DNA of 64,000 nt from Micromonospora siamensis (GTDB lineage: Bacteria; Actinomycetota; Actinomycetes; Mycobacteriales; Micromonosporaceae), in assembly GCF_900090305.1 (NCBI RefSeq), contig NZ_LT607751.1, positions 1,302,001 through 1,366,000 on the forward strand. Direction: 5' to 3'. The position numbers were made by a program, and so were the translations under genes. Shown here in pieces: positions 25,533-34,056 of this stretch. The number at the start of each line of letters is the position of its first letter. Within the stretch, counting starts at the first letter, position 1. The notes beneath the pieces were generated by a model. The model was not told the DNA's origin. It searched no databases and saw only the letters and a program-made list of their open reading frames with translations.

Positions 25533-26843
25533 ATGAGTGAGGGACTGCAGATCGACTTCGGCACGATCGTGGGTGGGCAGGCCGACCCGCCGACCGGCGC
25601 CGCCGATTCCGCCATCACCACCGCGCTGGCCACCGGCGCCGAGCCGGCCACCTTCGCCTGCCGGGACCTGCTCACCCCGGCGCAGCTGGAGCAGGCGCGG
25701 CAGGCCGCCCGACAGCTCTACCCGACCATGCTGGCGAACACCGAGGCGCTGGCAAGCTTCGGCAACCAGGCGCTAAACCAGGTGAACGCCCAGGTCAGCC
25801 GGATCTTCCGGGAGGTCGGCCGGGTGGACATCCCCGAGCTGACCAGCATCATGCACGAGATCAACGACCGGATGCGCGGCTTCCGTCGCAAGTACGACCC
25901 GAGCGACCCCAAGGTGCGGGAGACCTTCACCAAGTTCTCCGACGCCATCCGGGGCCTGTTCCGCAAGGGCCGCGACCTGCTGGAGATGCTCTTCGAGGAG
26001 GCGCGCACCGTCGAGCAGCAGCTCGACCGGGTCGCCGGACAGCTTGGCGACAAGCAGCGCGAGCTGCGCCGCAACGTGGTGCTCTGCGACGAGCTCTACA
26101 AGGCGAACGAGGCCGCCATCGGCCAGCTGGTCGGCGCGATCGCGGTGATGGAGCTGGTCCGCGACGAGGCGCTGGCCGAGGCGAGGTCCATCCAGGTCAC
26201 CCCGGGCGCGCCCGACGAGCGGGACCGCCGGGAGCGGCTGTCGGTGGTCACCGAGTTCAGCCAGGCCCTCGAGGTACGGATCAACGAGTTCCAGCAGCGG
26301 CTCTTCGTCGCCTGGTCCACCTCACCGCAGGTACGCAACATCCGCACCCTCAACTACGGGCTCGGCCAGCGGCTGGCGCTGTTGATCAACCTGACCATCC
26401 CGACGATGAAGCTGACCATCGCCCAGTGGGCGCTGCTGCAGCAGGCCAACCAGGCCGCCGACATGCAGAGGGCGGTCGCCGACGGCGCCAACGACGTGCT
26501 GTCGGCGTACGCGTCGGCCTCGAAGACGGCGGTGCCGCAGATCGCCCGGGTGATTCAGACCCCGACCGTCCGGCCGGAGACCATCCTGGAGGTCGCCGAG
26601 TCGATCGACGTCCAGGCTCGGGGCATCGAGGACGCCGTGCGCCACGGCCAGCAGGCGCGGGCCGAGGTCGTCGGCGCGATCGTCACCGCCAACCGGTCCA
26701 TGTCGGAGTCGTCGGAGCGGCTCAGCCGTACCGTGGTGGAGCTGGTCAGCCGGGCCAAGGCGCCGATGGCGCTGCCAGCCGTACCGCAGTTGCCGGCGGC
26801 GGTACTGGAGCAGGCTCCGGCGGTCGTGCCGCAGCAGCGCTGA
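25533..26843 (+). CDS. telA: TelA/KlaA-family toxic anion resistance protein
   Basis: 436 residues from ATG 25533, with GAAGGGG upstream. Almost wholly helical and coiled-coil, it shows TelA-family blocks: LYPTMLANTEALASFGNQAL, GFRRKYDPSDPKVRETF and LNYGLGQRLALLINLTIPTM. TelA proteins are linked to tellurite and other envelope or chemical stress, but the biochemical role is unknown. It ends the operon that begins with the solute-binding/VWA lipoprotein. Confidence 0.88.
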   Translation: MSEGLQIDFGTIVGGQADPPTGAADSAITTALATGAEPATFACRDLLTPAQLEQARQAARQLYPTMLANTEALASFGNQALNQVNAQVSRIFREVGRVDIPELTSIMHEINDRMRGFRRKYDPSDPKVRETFTKFSDAIRGLFRKGRDLLEMLFEEARTVEQQLDRVAGQLGDKQRELRRNVVLCDELYKANEAAIGQLVGAIAVMELVRDEALAEARSIQVTPGAPDERDRRERLSVVTEFSQALEVRINEFQQRLFVAWSTSPQVRNIRTLNYGLGQRLALLINLTIPTMKLTIAQWALLQQANQAADMQRAVADGANDVLSAYASASKTAVPQIARVIQTPTVRPETILEVAESIDVQARGIEDAVRHGQQARAEVVGAIVTANRSMSESSERLSRTVVELVSRAKAPMALPAVPQLPAAVLEQAPAVVPQQR

Positions 26844-27230
26844 CCGCGGCGATCACCACCCCCGGCTGGACCCGGCGCCCCGCGTGTTCGGATCGCGGTT
26901 CGGGAGCAGCTCGTCGAGGACCTTTGTCCCTGGTCCGCCCTATACCCCCGCCCGCATCGTCAGGGTGTCTATCGAGGAGGTAGACGATGCGCGCGACCGG
27001 CAGACATCACGTTCCCCGGCCGAACGCGAAGACGGCGTCGATGAATCCGTCCGGCGCTGCGTCGAGTTCGCCCTGGGAGAACGGCCAGAGCCCGACGGTT
27101 TCCATCCGACCGGGCAACGCGTCCGGCGCAGCCACCATGCCGAAAAGCCGAGATGGGCCGGTGAGCAGGTGCCGGCCAGGACGGGGATCCTCGTCGACGG
27201 CAGCCTTGATGGCCAACAGGAGATCCGGAG
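26844..27230 (-). pseudogene. Intergenic stretch with a truncated unrecognised gene end (27007-27225)
   Basis: Bases 26844-27006 hold no gene I can support. On the minus strand an open frame from the junction with the IS110 copy (about 27225) to a stop at 27007 encodes ~70 residues ending VGLWPFSQGELDAAPDGFID then AVFAFGRGT, with protein-like composition. It has no start of its own that fits, and appears to be the C-terminal remnant of a gene cut by the insertion or deletion that also truncated the IS110 copy. I do not recognise the family. Confidence 0.35.
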
Positions 27231-27909
27231 CGCGCAGTGGCAGACCCCGCCGGGCTGCGCCGTGCTGGTGAAGCCCGCATCCTGGCCTATCCGTGTCAGC
27301 ACGGCGTGCGGGCCGCCAGGGCGCTGACCGTCAAAGTCCTCACCGCCGCGCGGAGGCAGACCGTCGCCCTCGCGGGGGAGGCCACCGTGGCCGGGATCCT
27401 GGCGCAGATGGCCACCGATCTGGAAGCGGTCAACGACCGCATCGCCGCCATCGAGGAAACCATCGCCGCGGTGGTCGCTGAGCACGAGCTGGGCGAGATC
27501 GTCACCAGCCTGCCCGGCATCGGCACCACCCTGGCTGCCGAGTTTCTTGCCCACGCCGGCACCCTCACCACCTACCCGAGCGCTGCGGCGCTCGCCGCGC
27601 ACGCCGGGCTCGCCCCGATCTCCCGAGACTCCGGCCGCAGGCAGGGCCACCAGGTTCGGCCGCACCGCTACCACCGTGGTCTGCGTCGGGTGTTCAGCAT
27701 GTCCAGCTTCGCCGCCCTGATCCACTGCCCACGATCCCGCGCCTACTACGACAAGAAGAGAGCCGAGGGAAAGACCCACCGCCAGGCCACCGCCGCCCTG
27801 TCCAGACAACGCCTCAGCGCCCTCTGGGCCTGCATCCGCGACAAGACCCCTACCAGCCCAAACAACCAAGATTGGTAGAGGTGGCGCTGTGTGAACTCGC
27901 GTAGAGACT
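27231..27909 (+). mobile_element. Truncated IS110-family element (3' half)
   Basis: Bases 27231-27909 closely match 51295-51976 of the complete IS110 copy at the right of the window, including the right end GTAGAGACT. The transposase fragment (27237-27878, 213 codons) keeps the C-terminal Tnp domain (LPGIGTTLAAEFLAHAGTL; RVFSMSSF with the catalytic Ser) but lacks the N-terminal DEDD RuvC-like domain, so it cannot move itself. Its stop comes earlier than in the intact copy. Confidence 0.85.
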
Positions 27910-27953
27910 CCGTAGCCCGGCCCGACGTCGGCCGCCTTGCGCCGAGTTCGTCG

Positions 27954-28346
27954 TCAGGGCGTGGCGACGACCTCGCGGCCGAGTGGCCAGAACGCGGCGG
28001 GGACGAGCTTGAAGTTGGCGATCCCGAACGGGATGCCGATGATCGTCACGCACAGCGCGACGCCGGCGAGGATGTGGGACAGAGCCAGCCACCAGCCGGC
28101 GAGCACCACCCACAGGATGTTGGCCAGGCCGGACGCGACGCCGGCGCCGGGCTTGGGCACGAGGGTGCGGCCAAAGGGCCACAGGGAGTAGACGGCCAGC
28201 CGCAGCGACGCGACGCCGAACGGGATCGTGACGACCAGGGCGAAACAGATCAGCGCGGCGAGACCGTAACCGGCGGCGAGAACGAGGCCACCGCCGAAGA
28301 CGAGCCACAGTACGTTGAGCACAAACCGGATCATGTCCTCAAGCAT
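27954..28346 (-). CDS. YccF-domain inner membrane protein
   Basis: 130 residues from ATG 28346, or 126 from ATG 28334. It is a tandem of two similar halves, each with membrane helices and the repeated phrase LWPFGR/FWPLGR and IPFGVASLRL / IPFGIANFKL, the mark of YccF (DUF307) proteins. Function unknown; it is a small integral membrane protein divergent from the CNNM-like transporter. Confidence 0.85.
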   Translation of the reverse strand: MLEDMIRFVLNVLWLVFGGGLVLAAGYGLAALICFALVVTIPFGVASLRLAVYSLWPFGRTLVPKPGAGVASGLANILWVVLAGWWLALSHILAGVALCVTIIGIPFGIANFKLVPAAFWPLGREVVATP

Positions 28347-28493
28347 GACCGTCCGACGCCACCCTCGGATCGCGTCGCATCGGCGCTGGCGGGCGGTTCG
28401 GGTGACGCCGCTCGTGCCGGAATGGTCGGCCCGCGCGAGGCGGCTACGGTTGTTGTTCCGGAGGGTCCGGCCTAGGGAGGCGTGGAACAGGCC

Positions 28494-29810
28494 GTGGGTG
28501 GCTATGGCGTGCAAGTCACGCTGGTGTTCGTGTTGGTGCTGGTGAACGCGGTGTTCGCGGGCAGCGAGATGGCGTTGGTGTCGCTGCGGGAGAGCCAGTT
28601 GCAGCGCCTGGAGCGGACCTCGCGGGCTGGGCGGGTGCTGGCGAGGCTCGCCCGGGATCCGAACCGGTTCCTGGCCACGATCCAGATCGGTATCACCCTG
28701 GCAGGTTTTCTCGCGTCCGCGGCGGCGGCGGTGTCCCTGGCTCAGCCTCTCGTGGGCCCCTTGGGCTTCCTCGGCGGCGCGGCGGAGCCCGTGTCGATCG
28801 TGATCGTCACCATCGTGCTGACCTTCGTCACCCTGGTGCTGGGCGAGCTGGCGCCGAAGCGGATCGCGATGCAGCGCGCCGAAGGCTGGGCGCTGCTGGT
28901 CGCCCGCCCCCTCGATGCGTTGTCGGCGTTCTCGCGACCTGCGGTGTGGCTGCTGAGCAAGGCCAGCGACGCGGTCGTGCGCCTGACCGGCGGCGACCCC
29001 CGCGCCCGGCGGGAGGAGGTCACCACCGAGGAGTTGCGGGAAATGGTCGCCGCGCAACGCAACCTCACCCCCGAACACCGGATGATCATCTCGGGGGCGT
29101 TCGAGGTGGCCGAACGGATCCTGCGGGAGATCCTCGTCCCGCGCCGCGAGGTCGTCACCCTGTCCGCGTCGTTGACCGCGCCGCAGGCGCTGCGCGAGCT
29201 CGGGGCGTCGGGGCAGACCCGCGCCCCGGTCGTGGGCCGCGGGGGCCTGGACGACACTGTCGGCGTAGTGCACATGCGGGACCTCCTCGACCAGGACGGC
29301 CCGGTCGCCGAGCACGCCGGCGCCGCGTTGTACCTGCCGGAGACGCTGCGGGTGACCGAGGCGATCCGGGAGATGCGCGCCCAGCGGCAGCAGTTCGCCC
29401 TCGTGGTGGACGAGCGGGGATCCATCGACGGGATCGTCACGATGGAGGACCTGGTCGAGGAGATCGTCGGAGAGATCTACGACGAGACCGACCGTGACGT
29501 GCAGTCCGTCGTGCGCGAGGCCGACGGGGCACTGCTGGTGCCAGGTGGCTTCCCCCTGCACGACCTGACCGACGTGGGCGTCGACCTCGACGAGGGCGCC
29601 CTCGATGCCGGCGACTACACCACCGTGGCCGGGCTGGTCCTGGCCCACCTTGGCCACATCCCGAAGACCTCCGGCGAGGTGATCGAACTGCCGGGCCTGA
29701 CCGCCGAGGTCGCCGAGGTGACCGGCCGGGCCATCACCCGGGTACGCCTGCGTACCACGCCGACGGCCGGCAGCGGGCCCGAGGTCGGCGGGGACGGGAC
29801 GGCCTCCTGA
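28494..29810 (+). CDS. CNNM/CorC-type transporter (DUF21 + CBS pair + CorC_HlyC)
   Basis: About 438 residues. The N-terminal DUF21 domain has three to four helices (VTLVFVLVLVNAVFAGSEMA; IQIGITLAGFLASAAAAVSL) and the family motif LVLGELAPKRIAM. Two CBS domains follow (ILVPRREVVTL; FALVVDERGSIDGIVTMEDL) and then a CorC_HlyC domain to the end. This family is tied to Mg2+/Co2+ efflux or transport. Start: GTG 28482 lies only 1 bp from GGGAGG (28475-28480), so GTG 28494 is preferred. Confidence 0.85.
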   Translation: MGGYGVQVTLVFVLVLVNAVFAGSEMALVSLRESQLQRLERTSRAGRVLARLARDPNRFLATIQIGITLAGFLASAAAAVSLAQPLVGPLGFLGGAAEPVSIVIVTIVLTFVTLVLGELAPKRIAMQRAEGWALLVARPLDALSAFSRPAVWLLSKASDAVVRLTGGDPRARREEVTTEELREMVAAQRNLTPEHRMIISGAFEVAERILREILVPRREVVTLSASLTAPQALRELGASGQTRAPVVGRGGLDDTVGVVHMRDLLDQDGPVAEHAGAALYLPETLRVTEAIREMRAQRQQFALVVDERGSIDGIVTMEDLVEEIVGEIYDETDRDVQSVVREADGALLVPGGFPLHDLTDVGVDLDEGALDAGDYTTVAGLVLAHLGHIPKTSGEVIELPGLTAEVAEVTGRAITRVRLRTTPTAGSGPEVGGDGTAS

Positions 29811-30073
29811 CGGAGCAGGCCGACGACTGCCACACGCTCGATGTGGGGTGGCGGGCCGCATTTGTGCGCGCAAGCCATGCCCGACATCCCCGCTGCACTA
29901 CCCGAGAGTGGCCGTGCGGATGCAATCAGCTGCTTTTCAGGTGGCGTTGGTAGGTTCTCGGCGCGACGGCTTCCATTATGGACGTCGTTGATCTCGTTGT
30001 GAAACAAGGGTTTCGCGTAGAAGTTTCACCAAAGCCGAGTGTCGCGCGTCGGTGTTCGTCGAGGGAGAGGTTC
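29811..30073. other. Intergenic region upstream of spo0M
   Basis: No gene seen. GAGGGAGAGG at 30061-30070 is the ribosome site for spo0M. A comparatively AT-rich patch at about 29960-30020 is the likely promoter area. Confidence 0.3.
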
Positions 30074-31150
30074 GTGGTGTTCAAGAAGATGCTGGGCGCG
30101 TTCGGGGTGGGCGGCCCCAGCGTCGATACCGTCCTGTCCAATCCGAACACCCGCCCAGGGCTGATGCTGAACGGGCAGGTGAACCTGACCGGCGGCAGCC
30201 ACGACGTGGAGATCGACCACATCACCGTCGGCCTGGTCACCCGGGTGGAGATGGAGGGCGGGGAGCAGGAGTACGACGCGTTCGTCGAGTTCCACCGCGT
30301 CGGCGTCGCGGGCGGCCTGCACCTGCGCGAGGGGCAGCACCTGTCGCTGCCGTTCCAGGTCCCCATGCCGTGGGAGACCCCGGTGACCGACCTGTACGGG
30401 CAGCGCCTGCACGGCATGACGATGGGTCTGCGTACCGAGGTGTCCATCCGGGGCGCGGTCGACAAGGGCGACCTCGACCCGGTGTACGTGCACCCCCTGC
30501 CCGTGCAGGAGCGCATCCTGGAGGCCTTCGGCCGGCTCGGCTTCGGATTCAAGGGCGCCGACCTGGAGCGCGGTTACATCGCGGGGCTGCGCCAGAGCCT
30601 GCCGTTCTACCAGGAGATCGAGTACTACGCCGCGCCGCAGTACGCCCACACCGTCAACGAGGTCGAGCTGACGTTCGTCGCCAACGAGCACGGCGTGGAC
30701 ATCGTGCTGGAGTTCGACAAGCGCGGCGGCCTGTTCACCGGTGGCCACGACTCCTACGGCCGCTACCACGTCGCACACACCGACGCCGACCGCGTCGACT
30801 GGGCCGCGCAGGTCGACGGTTGGGTCCGCCAGGCCCTCGACGGCTACCAGAGCCTGCACGCCGACCACGGCTACGCCCCGCCCGTCCAGGGCCACGGCGC
30901 TGCCGGCTACCCGCCCCCGCCGCCCGGCTACGGGCAGCCCGCCTACGGCGCCCCCGGCTACGGGCACGCGGCGTACGGCCACCCCGGCGGGCACTACAAG
31001 GAGGAGCACCACGAGCGGCATGGCGGCTCCGGGATGGGTGCCGTCGCCGCGGGTGTGGTCGGGGGCGCCGCGCTCGGCTTCGCCGGCGGCATGATCGCCG
31101 ACGAGGTGTTCGACTTCGGCGACGAGGAGAGCGGCGACGACGAGGGCTGA
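30074..31150 (+). CDS. spo0M: Spo0M-family (sporulation-control, arrestin-like) protein
   Basis: 358 residues from GTG 30074. Residues 1 to ~240 are the Spo0M arrestin-like beta-sandwich: MVFKKMLGAFGVGGPSVDTV at the start, then HLREGQHLSLPFQVPMPWET and FDKRGGLF. The C-terminus adds a Tyr/Gly/Pro/His-rich low-complexity segment (GYPPPPPGYGQPAYG), a Gly-rich helix and an acidic end (FDFGDEESGDDEG). Spo0M influences sporulation or cytoskeletal control in Bacillus; its role in actinomycetes is unclear. Confidence 0.88.
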   Translation: MVFKKMLGAFGVGGPSVDTVLSNPNTRPGLMLNGQVNLTGGSHDVEIDHITVGLVTRVEMEGGEQEYDAFVEFHRVGVAGGLHLREGQHLSLPFQVPMPWETPVTDLYGQRLHGMTMGLRTEVSIRGAVDKGDLDPVYVHPLPVQERILEAFGRLGFGFKGADLERGYIAGLRQSLPFYQEIEYYAAPQYAHTVNEVELTFVANEHGVDIVLEFDKRGGLFTGGHDSYGRYHVAHTDADRVDWAAQVDGWVRQALDGYQSLHADHGYAPPVQGHGAAGYPPPPPGYGQPAYGAPGYGHAAYGHPGGHYKEEHHERHGGSGMGAVAAGVVGGAALGFAGGMIADEVFDFGDEESGDDEG

Positions 31151-31161
31151 CCCCACGCGCG

Positions 31162-31204
31162 CGCGGGCCGGCGCACCGCGAGCGCGTGCTCGCGCCGGCC
31201 CGCG
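31162..31204 (+). terminator. Hairpin terminator after spo0M
   Basis: A perfect 13-bp inverted repeat, arms 31162-31174 and 31192-31204, with a 17-nt loop that itself is G/C rich. It lies 11 bp past the spo0M stop. Confidence 0.7.
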
Positions 31205-31372
31205 ACACCGCCTACCGATGCCTGGCCGTCAGGAGAATGCCGCCTGCCGGCCAGGCGGCCACCTGTTGGCCCGACAACGGGCCTGGGCGGCAGGATGTCG
31301 AGTGGGGTTTCGCCGCTCGACAGGTGGGGCAATGACCGGGCCGACGACAACCCCTCTGGAGGGACGGCTCTC

Positions 31373-31645
31373 GTGCACGTTACCGGCATCCTCACCGCCA
31401 TCATCATCGGTCTGGTCATCGGCGCCCTGGGCCGGTTGGTCGTACCGGGCAAGCAGAACATCCCGATCTGGCTCACCCTCGTCATCGGCGTGGTCGCCGC
31501 GATCCTCGGCACGATCGTCGCTGGCGCGATGGGCGTCGCCGACACCAATGGCATCGACTGGATCGAGCTGCTGATCCAGGTGATCTTCGCCGCGATCGGC
31601 GTCGCGATCGCCGCCGGCGCCTACGGTCGCCGCCGCGTCCACTGA
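31373..31645 (+). CDS. GlsB/YeaQ/YmgE-family small membrane protein
   Basis: 90 residues from GTG 31373, with TGGAGGGA at 31356-31363. Three helices with family signature GLVIGALGRLVVPGKQNIPI and LGTIVAGAMGV. These so-called transglycosylase-associated proteins are stress-linked and of unknown activity. It sits among CsbD and cation-transport genes, a general-stress flavour. Confidence 0.88.
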   Translation: MHVTGILTAIIIGLVIGALGRLVVPGKQNIPIWLTLVIGVVAAILGTIVAGAMGVADTNGIDWIELLIQVIFAAIGVAIAAGAYGRRRVH

Positions 31646-31661
31646 CCCCCAGTTCCCTGGT

Positions 31662-31690
31662 GCCGGTCCACCTCTGCGGGGTGGGCCGGC
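31662..31690 (+). terminator. Hairpin terminator after the GlsB-like gene
   Basis: GCCGGTCCACC (31662-31672) pairs with GGTGGGCCGGC (31680-31690), 11 bp with one T-G wobble and a 7-nt loop. Confidence 0.6.
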
Positions 31691-31792
31691 GCCATGCTGT
31701 CCGGCAGCACCGGGCCGGACACTCTGGACGAGAAACACCGGTGCGCCCGGCACACTGACCACCCCCGACGACAGCAAGGGAGACCCAGACCG

Positions 31793-32740
31793 ATGGCGGC
31801 GGAAGGCAGCACCAAGGCCGTGGTGACGGCGCTGGCGGCGAACCTGGGCATCGCGGTGAGCAAGTTCGTCGCCGCGGCGGTCACCGGGTCGGCGTCGATG
31901 CTCGCCGAGGGCGTGCACTCGGTCGCGGACTCGACCAACCAGGCGCTGCTGCTCATCGGCGGCAAACGTGCCCGCCGCGCCCCTTCGGCGCTGCACCCCT
32001 TCGGGTACGCCCGTGAGCGCTACATCTACGCGTTCCTCGTGGCGATCATCCTCTTCACCCTCGGCGGCCTCTACGCCCTCTACGAGAGCTACCTCAAGAT
32101 CACCCACCCGCACGAGCTGACCTCGCCGCTGGTCGCCGTGGTCGTGCTGCTCGTCGCCATGGCCCTGGAGGGCTACGCCCTGCGCACCGCCGTCGGGCAG
32201 GCCAACCGCACCCGCGGCAGTCGCAGCTGGATCGCGTTCGTACGCCGCTCCCGCGCCCCCGAACTACCGGTGATCCTCCTCGAGGACGCCGGCGCGCTGA
32301 TCGGCCTCGTCCTCGCGCTGCTCGGCGTCGGCCTGAGCGTGCTCACCGGCAACGGCATCTACGACGGCATCGCCACCGGCTGCATCGGCCTGCTCCTGGT
32401 CAGCGCCGCCATCATCCTGGCCACCGAGATCAAGAGCCTGCTCATCGGCGAGGCCGCTCTGCCGGAACAGGTCACGGCGATGCACACCGCTCTGCTGTCC
32501 ACCCCCGGCGTCGACCGGGTCATCCACCTGCGCACCATGCACCTGGGCCCCGACGAACTCCTCGTCGCGGCGAAGATCGCCATCGACGCCGACGACGACG
32601 GTGCCACCATCGCCGCGACCATCGACGACGCCGAGGCCCGCCTGCGCCGCGCCCTGCCGACCGCCAAGGTCGTCTACCTCGAGCCCGACATCGACCGGCA
32701 GCCCGCTTCCGCCCATGCCGAACCCGGCCTGACGACCTGA
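31793..32740 (+). CDS. Cation diffusion facilitator (CDF) transporter, ZnT9-like
   Basis: 315 residues from ATG 31793. Six membrane helices; TM2 has EGVHSVADSTNQ (metal His/Asp) and the loop HPFGYARERYIYAF is typical of CDF exporters. In TM5 the usual HxxxD is replaced by LLEDAGALIG, as in the SLC30A9/ZnT9-like branch. The cytoplasmic C-terminal domain (PGVDRVIHLRTMHLGPDELL) follows. It probably exchanges a divalent metal against protons; the metal cannot be read from sequence. Confidence 0.85.
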   Translation: MAAEGSTKAVVTALAANLGIAVSKFVAAAVTGSASMLAEGVHSVADSTNQALLLIGGKRARRAPSALHPFGYARERYIYAFLVAIILFTLGGLYALYESYLKITHPHELTSPLVAVVVLLVAMALEGYALRTAVGQANRTRGSRSWIAFVRRSRAPELPVILLEDAGALIGLVLALLGVGLSVLTGNGIYDGIATGCIGLLLVSAAIILATEIKSLLIGEAALPEQVTAMHTALLSTPGVDRVIHLRTMHLGPDELLVAAKIAIDADDDGATIAATIDDAEARLRRALPTAKVVYLEPDIDRQPASAHAEPGLTT

Positions 32741-32814
32741 GCACCTGACGCGTCGACAAATGGTCCGGTACCGGCGCCGGGGGTACTGACGCCGGTGTAG
32801 CGCAAGCCATCGAC

Positions 32815-33000
32815 GTGGGAGGCTCCACGGGTATCGACGACACGATCGGCAACGCCTCCGAGGAGGCCGCCGACAAACTGAAGGAAGGCGCCGGCCGGGC
32901 CACCGACGACGAACGGCTCGAAGCCAAGGGCCGCAGCGATCAGGCCAGCGCCAACGTCAAGCAGGCCGGCGAGAAGATCAGGGATGCCTTCAACAGCTGA
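32815..33000 (+). CDS. CsbD-family stress protein
   Basis: 61 residues from GTG 32815; no good ribosome site precedes it. It is a short, charged, helical protein with the CsbD pattern DKLKEGAGRATDDERLEAKG ... QASANVKQAGEKIRDAF. CsbD proteins are general-stress proteins of unknown function. The gene follows the CDF transporter by 74 bp. Confidence 0.8.
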   Translation: MGGSTGIDDTIGNASEEAADKLKEGAGRATDDERLEAKGRSDQASANVKQAGEKIRDAFNS

Positions 33001-33294
33001 CCGCACCCCGCAGGCGCGGCAGGTGAGATGACACAACGGCCACGGCGGCACCCCCGTCGTGGCCAGTGCCAGCCGGGACTGTCGTCGACGGCGACCACCT
33101 GACCAGATCCCGGTTCCTGGCGATGTACGTGCGGCCCCTCTTCGGCGTACCGATCGCCCTGCTCGCCTCCTGGCTGGTCTCGCCCTGTACGCCCGGGCCC
33201 GCAGCGACGGCCGTCCAGGGCTCGTTGCAGACGCTGGGGCTGGACCACATCGACCTGATGCTTCTCGGTACGCCGGCGGGCCCGGTGCGGCGAC
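33001..33294 (+). pseudogene. Gene debris incl. aldo/keto reductase fragment (33210-33290)
   Basis: In one frame a short stretch reads VQGSLQTLGLDHIDLMLLGT, a clear internal piece of an aldo/keto reductase (the SLxxLGLDxIDL block). Neither the N-terminal catalytic part nor the C-terminus is present. Just before it the frame reads LTRSRFLAMYVRPLFGVPIA, from an unrelated and unrecognised source. The stretch looks like decayed gene pieces joined together. Confidence 0.4.
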
Positions 33295-33828
33295 ATGGCT
33301 ACCATGGCTTGCATGGCTTCATGGAGCCGGCTGGGTCGCGTCGGCAACCTCGCTGCCACCATCATTGCCGTTGCAGGTTGCGGTGCCGACGATGTCCCCT
33401 TGACTCCGGAGCCCGGGGTGGCGGCGAGAAAGGTCACGGTCATCCGAGGGGACCAGACCTACCCCATGACCGCCGAGGTGATCGACTGGGAGACGAGGCC
33501 TCACCCGCAGGTGCCCGAGCGGGGCATGGCGGTGCACATCACCTATCGTTTTCGGTCCACCAGCTCCGATTCCTCGGCCATCTCAGAGCATGTCGAACTT
33601 CAGGCCTGTGCGGTCGACGGTCGCAGAGTCGTCCTCTTGTGTACGTCGATCTTCAACGGCTCGTCCAAGGACTGCTGGCTCGGGCCCAGTGCAGATCCGG
33701 ACCTCGCCCGCACAGCTGATGTCCTGATCCTGCCGGATCAGATGTACGCCGGGCCCCACGCGGGTGATCCCAAGGACCACGATGGCTACGTTCCACCGAG
33801 AAATCTCGGACCAGGAGACCAGCTCTGA
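33295..33828 (+). CDS. Putative lipoprotein of unknown function
   Basis: 177 residues from ATG 33295 (in-frame ATGs at 33304 and 33313 are alternatives). A signal peptide ends in a lipobox-like IIAVAGC near residue 29. The mature part has several cysteines (LQACAVDG, VLLCTS, KDCWLG) and no family I recognise. No strong ribosome site is visible, and it follows gene debris, so expression is uncertain. Confidence 0.45.
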   Translation: MATMACMASWSRLGRVGNLAATIIAVAGCGADDVPLTPEPGVAARKVTVIRGDQTYPMTAEVIDWETRPHPQVPERGMAVHITYRFRSTSSDSSAISEHVELQACAVDGRRVVLLCTSIFNGSSKDCWLGPSADPDLARTADVLILPDQMYAGPHAGDPKDHDGYVPPRNLGPGDQL

Positions 33829-34056
33829 CTCGCCAATCCTCAACCGGTACGTCGATGAGTGGGTGGTCGCCGTCACGGAGTTGGGCGAGCGTGGCAGGTC
33901 TGAGAGGGCAGTCTGCAGTGAATAGATCTGATCTATGCGTTGCGTCCGGTTGGTGTTTTTCCGGCGTGTTCGTTGTTGATAGTGGCCGGTAGGTCCAAAC
34001 AGGTCAATGGTCGGTAGTCCACTTGTTCATGCCGGGATGGTGATTCGCCGATACGT
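33829..34056. other. Intergenic, comparatively AT-rich
   Basis: No gene seen. Around 33920-34000 base composition is notably less G/C rich than the surroundings (for example TGTTTTTCC, GTTGTTGATAG), suggesting acquired or decayed sequence. Confidence 0.3.

Noticed and set aside
26940-27869. A 309-codon minus-strand frame over the truncated IS110
   Set aside because: It is antisense to the recognisable transposase fragment; only its last ~70 codons (27007-27225) may be a real gene remnant.
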